DNA from: JBAZOY01 sp041648505
Lineage (GTDB): Bacteria; Desulfobacterota; Syntrophia; Syntrophales; CG2-30-49-12
Direction: 5' to 3'
Length of the DNA stretch: 8,494 bases
Assembly (NCBI GenBank): GCA_041648505.1
Contig: JBAZOY010000087.1
Location: 1-8,494 of the forward strand
Each line of letters begins with the position of its first letter. Within the stretch, counting starts at the first letter, position 1. Below the pieces are notes generated by a model. It did no database searches. It saw nothing but the letters and a program-made list of their open reading frames with translations, and was not told the origin of the DNA. The position numbers were made by a program, and so were the translations under genes. Positions 7,051 to 8,494 of this stretch are shown piece after piece.

Positions 7051-7397
7051 TTACCTACTCTTATTGGCACTGAGTGGATTTACTTTTGGACCTCTGAAAC
7101 TACCTTTCGGTACAGCAATATGTTGTCCATCCAGTTCATTGCAGGCAGCCTTCGGTTTGTCTCCTCTCGGGGCAGTAACTTCTACAATAGTTCCTCCATC
7201 CTTGTCTTTGCATGTCTCGATTGCCCCCGGAGAATGTCCCACGTGGACCCTGGTTCCGATGGCCCATCAAACTCACCAGCCATAGCCGAACGTTTCTCAC
7301 AAACAGAAGCATATCCATCATCGCGATTACATGCCTGTTCATATCCTTTCACATTTGATTTCGGTGTTCCAAAGGCTAACGTTGTTTCGGCCGTAGT
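7051..7397 (-). pseudogene. Frameshifted remnant of a Cys-containing, possibly exported protein of unknown family
   Basis: I do not recognise the family. Two minus-strand frames look protein-like in succession. Frame A (7397 to about 7245) reads TTAETTLAFGTPKSNVKGY, then EQACNRDDGYASVCEKRSAM, then AGEF. Frame B (about 7245-7051) reads GAIETCKDKDGGTIVEVTAP, RGDKPKAACNELDGQHIAVP, KGSF, and ends at TAA. Both are hydrophilic and Gly/Asp/Lys-rich with spaced cysteines, as in small exported proteins. One frameshift near 7245-7262 would join them into about 110 residues. Frame A has an in-frame TAA directly upstream (7400-7398) and no start codon, so the N-terminus, perhaps a signal peptide, is missing. 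A palindrome lies just upstream. That this is a former gene is inference from composition only. Confidence 0.4.
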
Positions 7398-7414
7398 TTA
7401 GCAACAGAATATGG

Positions 7415-7451
7415 AGTGAATTACCCCGCCCACAGGGCGGGGTAATTCACT
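7415..7451. repeat. Perfect 17-bp palindrome with 3-base loop
   Basis: AGTGAATTACCCCGCCC (7415-7431) and its exact complement GGGCGGGGTAATTCACT (7435-7451) flank ACA. The stem is very stable, with GC-rich inner and AT-rich outer halves. No T-run follows on either strand, so it is not a standard intrinsic terminator. It resembles a mobile palindromic (REP/MITE-like) unit. It sits 178 bases after the RCC1 stop. Confidence 0.85.
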
Positions 7452-7628
7452 AAGGTTATAATATCCTTCAGCTAACATATAAGAGTTTTTACGGCACGGG
7501 GCCGCCGTAAAAACTTAGTTGAACAATAATTATACAGCCTTTATAAACCAAGAAAAACAAACTTTACCTTCCGTATAAACAAGCTTTGACTTTTAACATT
7601 CATGCCGAAACAATTATTTTATATTAGG
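7452..7628. other. AT-rich spacer downstream of the RCC1 gene
   Basis: Apart from the 7484-7515 palindrome, I see no gene here. A TATAAT occurs on the minus strand at 7534-7529 but lacks a convincing -35. A short frame starting MNVKSQSLFIRKVKFVFLGL runs from an ATG near 7600 to a stop. It looks like a signal-peptide start and might be the lost beginning of the broken gene at 7051-7397, but this is speculative. Confidence 0.3.
7484..7515. repeat. 12-bp palindrome with 8-base loop
   Basis: AGTTTTTACGGC (7484-7495) pairs perfectly with GCCGTAAAAACT (7504-7515) around ACGGGGCC. The T-run is on the 5' arm and the A-run on the 3' arm, on both strands, which is the reverse of a bidirectional terminator. 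It is therefore more likely a repeat unit or protein/transposase target than a terminator. It lies 32 bases from the neighbouring 17-bp palindrome. Confidence 0.75.
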
Positions 7629-8494
7629 TTACTGGACCTGCTCCGGGGTCGATCTATAAGATGTTGAAGTTCCATTGCCGAGCCTGCCGTTACTATTATT
7701 CCCCCATGCCCAGACACTGTTGTCGGTCCTTAGGGCAAAGGTGTCTTCATTACCGGCCGCAACGGCTGTCACGCTTGACAACCCGCTTACCTGTACAGGG
7801 ACAGCACTATCGATCGTAGTCCCATTGCCGAGCTGGCCATTGCTATTGCTTCCCCATGCTCGGAGCGTGCCGTCGCTCAACAAGACTGCAGTGTGGTCAT
7901 TACCGGCGGCAACTGCTGTTACGCTTGACAGACCGCTTAACTGTATAGGGACAGCACTATCAGTCGTAGTTCCATTGCCGAGCTGGCCATTAGTGTTTTT
8001 GCCCCATGCCAATACCCCGATATACGTAATTTCATATCTCAGTGCAGCACAGTGGTAGTTCCCTGCAACAATGGCTGTTACGCTTGACAGACCGCTTAAC
8101 TGTATAGGGACAGCACTATCAGTCGTAGTTCCATTGCCGAGCTGGCCATTGCTATTATACCCCCACGCTAAGACTGTACCGTCGTTCTTCAGGGCAAGAG
8201 TATGACCATAGCCGGCTGCAACGGCTTTCACATCGGATAACAGGCCTGCTCCACCTGCCCCGCTCACCTGCACAGGGAAAAGACTATCAGTCGTAGTTCC
8301 ATTGCCGAGCTGGCCATTGCTATTATACCCCCACGCTAAGACTGTACCGTCGTTCTTCAGGGCAAGAGTATGACCATAGCCGGCTGCAACGGCTTTCACA
8401 TCGGATAACAGGCCTGCTCCACCTGCCCCGCTCACCTGCACAGGGAAAAGACTGTCAGTGGTAGTTCCATTGCCGAGCTGGCCATTGCTATTGT
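7629..8494 (-). CDS. RCC1-repeat (beta-propeller) protein, C-terminal part, 5' end beyond the window
   Basis: The frame is open from the right edge to TAA at 7629, giving 287 visible residues. They form five complete RCC1-type repeats of 56, 56, 53, 50 and 50 residues plus a 22-residue tail. Each begins NSNGQLGNGTTTDS and carries VxAVAAGxxHTxAL followed by a DGTxxAWG strand, the hallmark of RCC1/alpha-tubulin-suppressor-like propellers. RCC1 propellers usually have seven blades, so at least one or two more lie upstream; the true start is not visible, and the GTG at 8441 is merely internal. The two N-terminal visible repeats are nearly identical at DNA level. The third has a divergent blade, RYEITYIGVLAWG, with three extra residues. 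Bacterial proteins of this kind are often secreted or surface-bound. The function here is unknown; nothing visible shows enzyme activity. Confidence 0.93.
   Translation of the reverse strand, partial: NSNGQLGNGTTTDSLFPVQVSGAGGAGLLSDVKAVAAGYGHTLALKNDGTVLAWGYNSNGQLGNGTTTDSLFPVQVSGAGGAGLLSDVKAVAAGYGHTLALKNDGTVLAWGYNSNGQLGNGTTTDSAVPIQLSGLSSVTAIVAGNYHCAALRYEITYIGVLAWGKNTNGQLGNGTTTDSAVPIQLSGLSSVTAVAAGNDHTAVLLSDGTLRAWGSNSNGQLGNGTTIDSAVPVQVSGLSSVTAVAAGNEDTFALRTDNSVWAWGNNSNGRLGNGTSTSYRSTPEQVQ
7672..8494. repeat. Tandem DNA repeats of 150-168 bp encoding RCC1 blades
   Basis: The marker CCATTGCCGAGCTGGCCATT (with small variants) recurs at 7672, 7822, 7972, 8131, 8299 and 8467, giving periods of 150, 150, 159, 168 and 168 bases. 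The units 8131-8298 and 8299-8466 differ at only two positions in my alignment, both in the last 16 bases. The array continues past the window edge. Such near-identity implies recent duplication or gene conversion, and array length is likely to vary. Confidence 0.92.

Noticed and set aside
6910..7401. A 163-codon plus-strand frame
   Set aside because: It runs antisense to the permease and Cys-protein remnants. Its residues are low in family signal and Ser/Thr-rich, as expected for a shadow, while the minus strand shows recognisable homology.
7415..7515. The two palindromes as Rho-independent terminators of the RCC1 gene
   Set aside because: Neither is followed by a T-run on the minus strand, and in the second the T and A arms are in the wrong order. 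A roadblock role is still possible.
7672..8494. Regular repeats as a CRISPR array
   Set aside because: The 150-168-bp units encode RCC1 blades in a continuous reading frame. There are no short repeats with unique spacers.

Overview
The window looks like part of a Gram-negative bacterial chromosome. It carries a type II secretion secretin (GspD) and its inner-membrane partner GspC, so the cell has an outer membrane. It also carries the GatCAB tRNA amidotransferase, used by bacteria that lack a glutaminyl- and/or asparaginyl-tRNA synthetase. The gene mix, moderate GC, and TTG/GTG starts fit a deltaproteobacterial (Desulfobacterota-like) or related anaerobe, but that placement is inference. Every gene I can support lies on the minus strand, so the map is best read from right to left.

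Right edge (8494-7629): the C-terminal 287 residues of an RCC1-repeat (beta-propeller) protein. Its blades are encoded by tandem DNA repeats, two of which are 168 bp long and nearly identical. Between 7628 and about 7400 is an AT-rich spacer with two strong perfect palindromes that do not look like terminators.

Middle (about 7400-5794): a stretch of decaying genes. In minus-strand order it holds a frameshifted remnant of a Cys-containing protein of unknown family, the wrecked C-terminus of a MacB/FtsX-type ABC permease, and a CheY-like receiver broken by an in-frame TAA that has also lost its phosphoacceptor Asp. About 500 bp then follow in which I see no gene, apart from a good sigma70-type promoter just upstream of gspC.

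Left (5793-1): an apparent operon-like run gspC-gspD-gatC-gatA-gatB. gspC and gspD are tightly coupled (16 bp apart). gatA and gatB overlap in TAATG. Two extra pieces interrupt the run: a REP-like hairpin between gspD and gatC, and a 312-bp spacer between gatC and gatA that ends in an IS-end-like motif. GspC and GspD form the trans-envelope core of the type II secretion system. GatC, GatA and GatB together amidate Glu-tRNA(Gln) and/or Asp-tRNA(Asn).

The most noteworthy observation is that GspD carries, after its secretin domain, a C-terminal segment resembling the propeptide (I9-like) domain of subtilisin-family proteases, where the pilotin-binding S domain normally lies. I did not find a clearly new multi-gene system.
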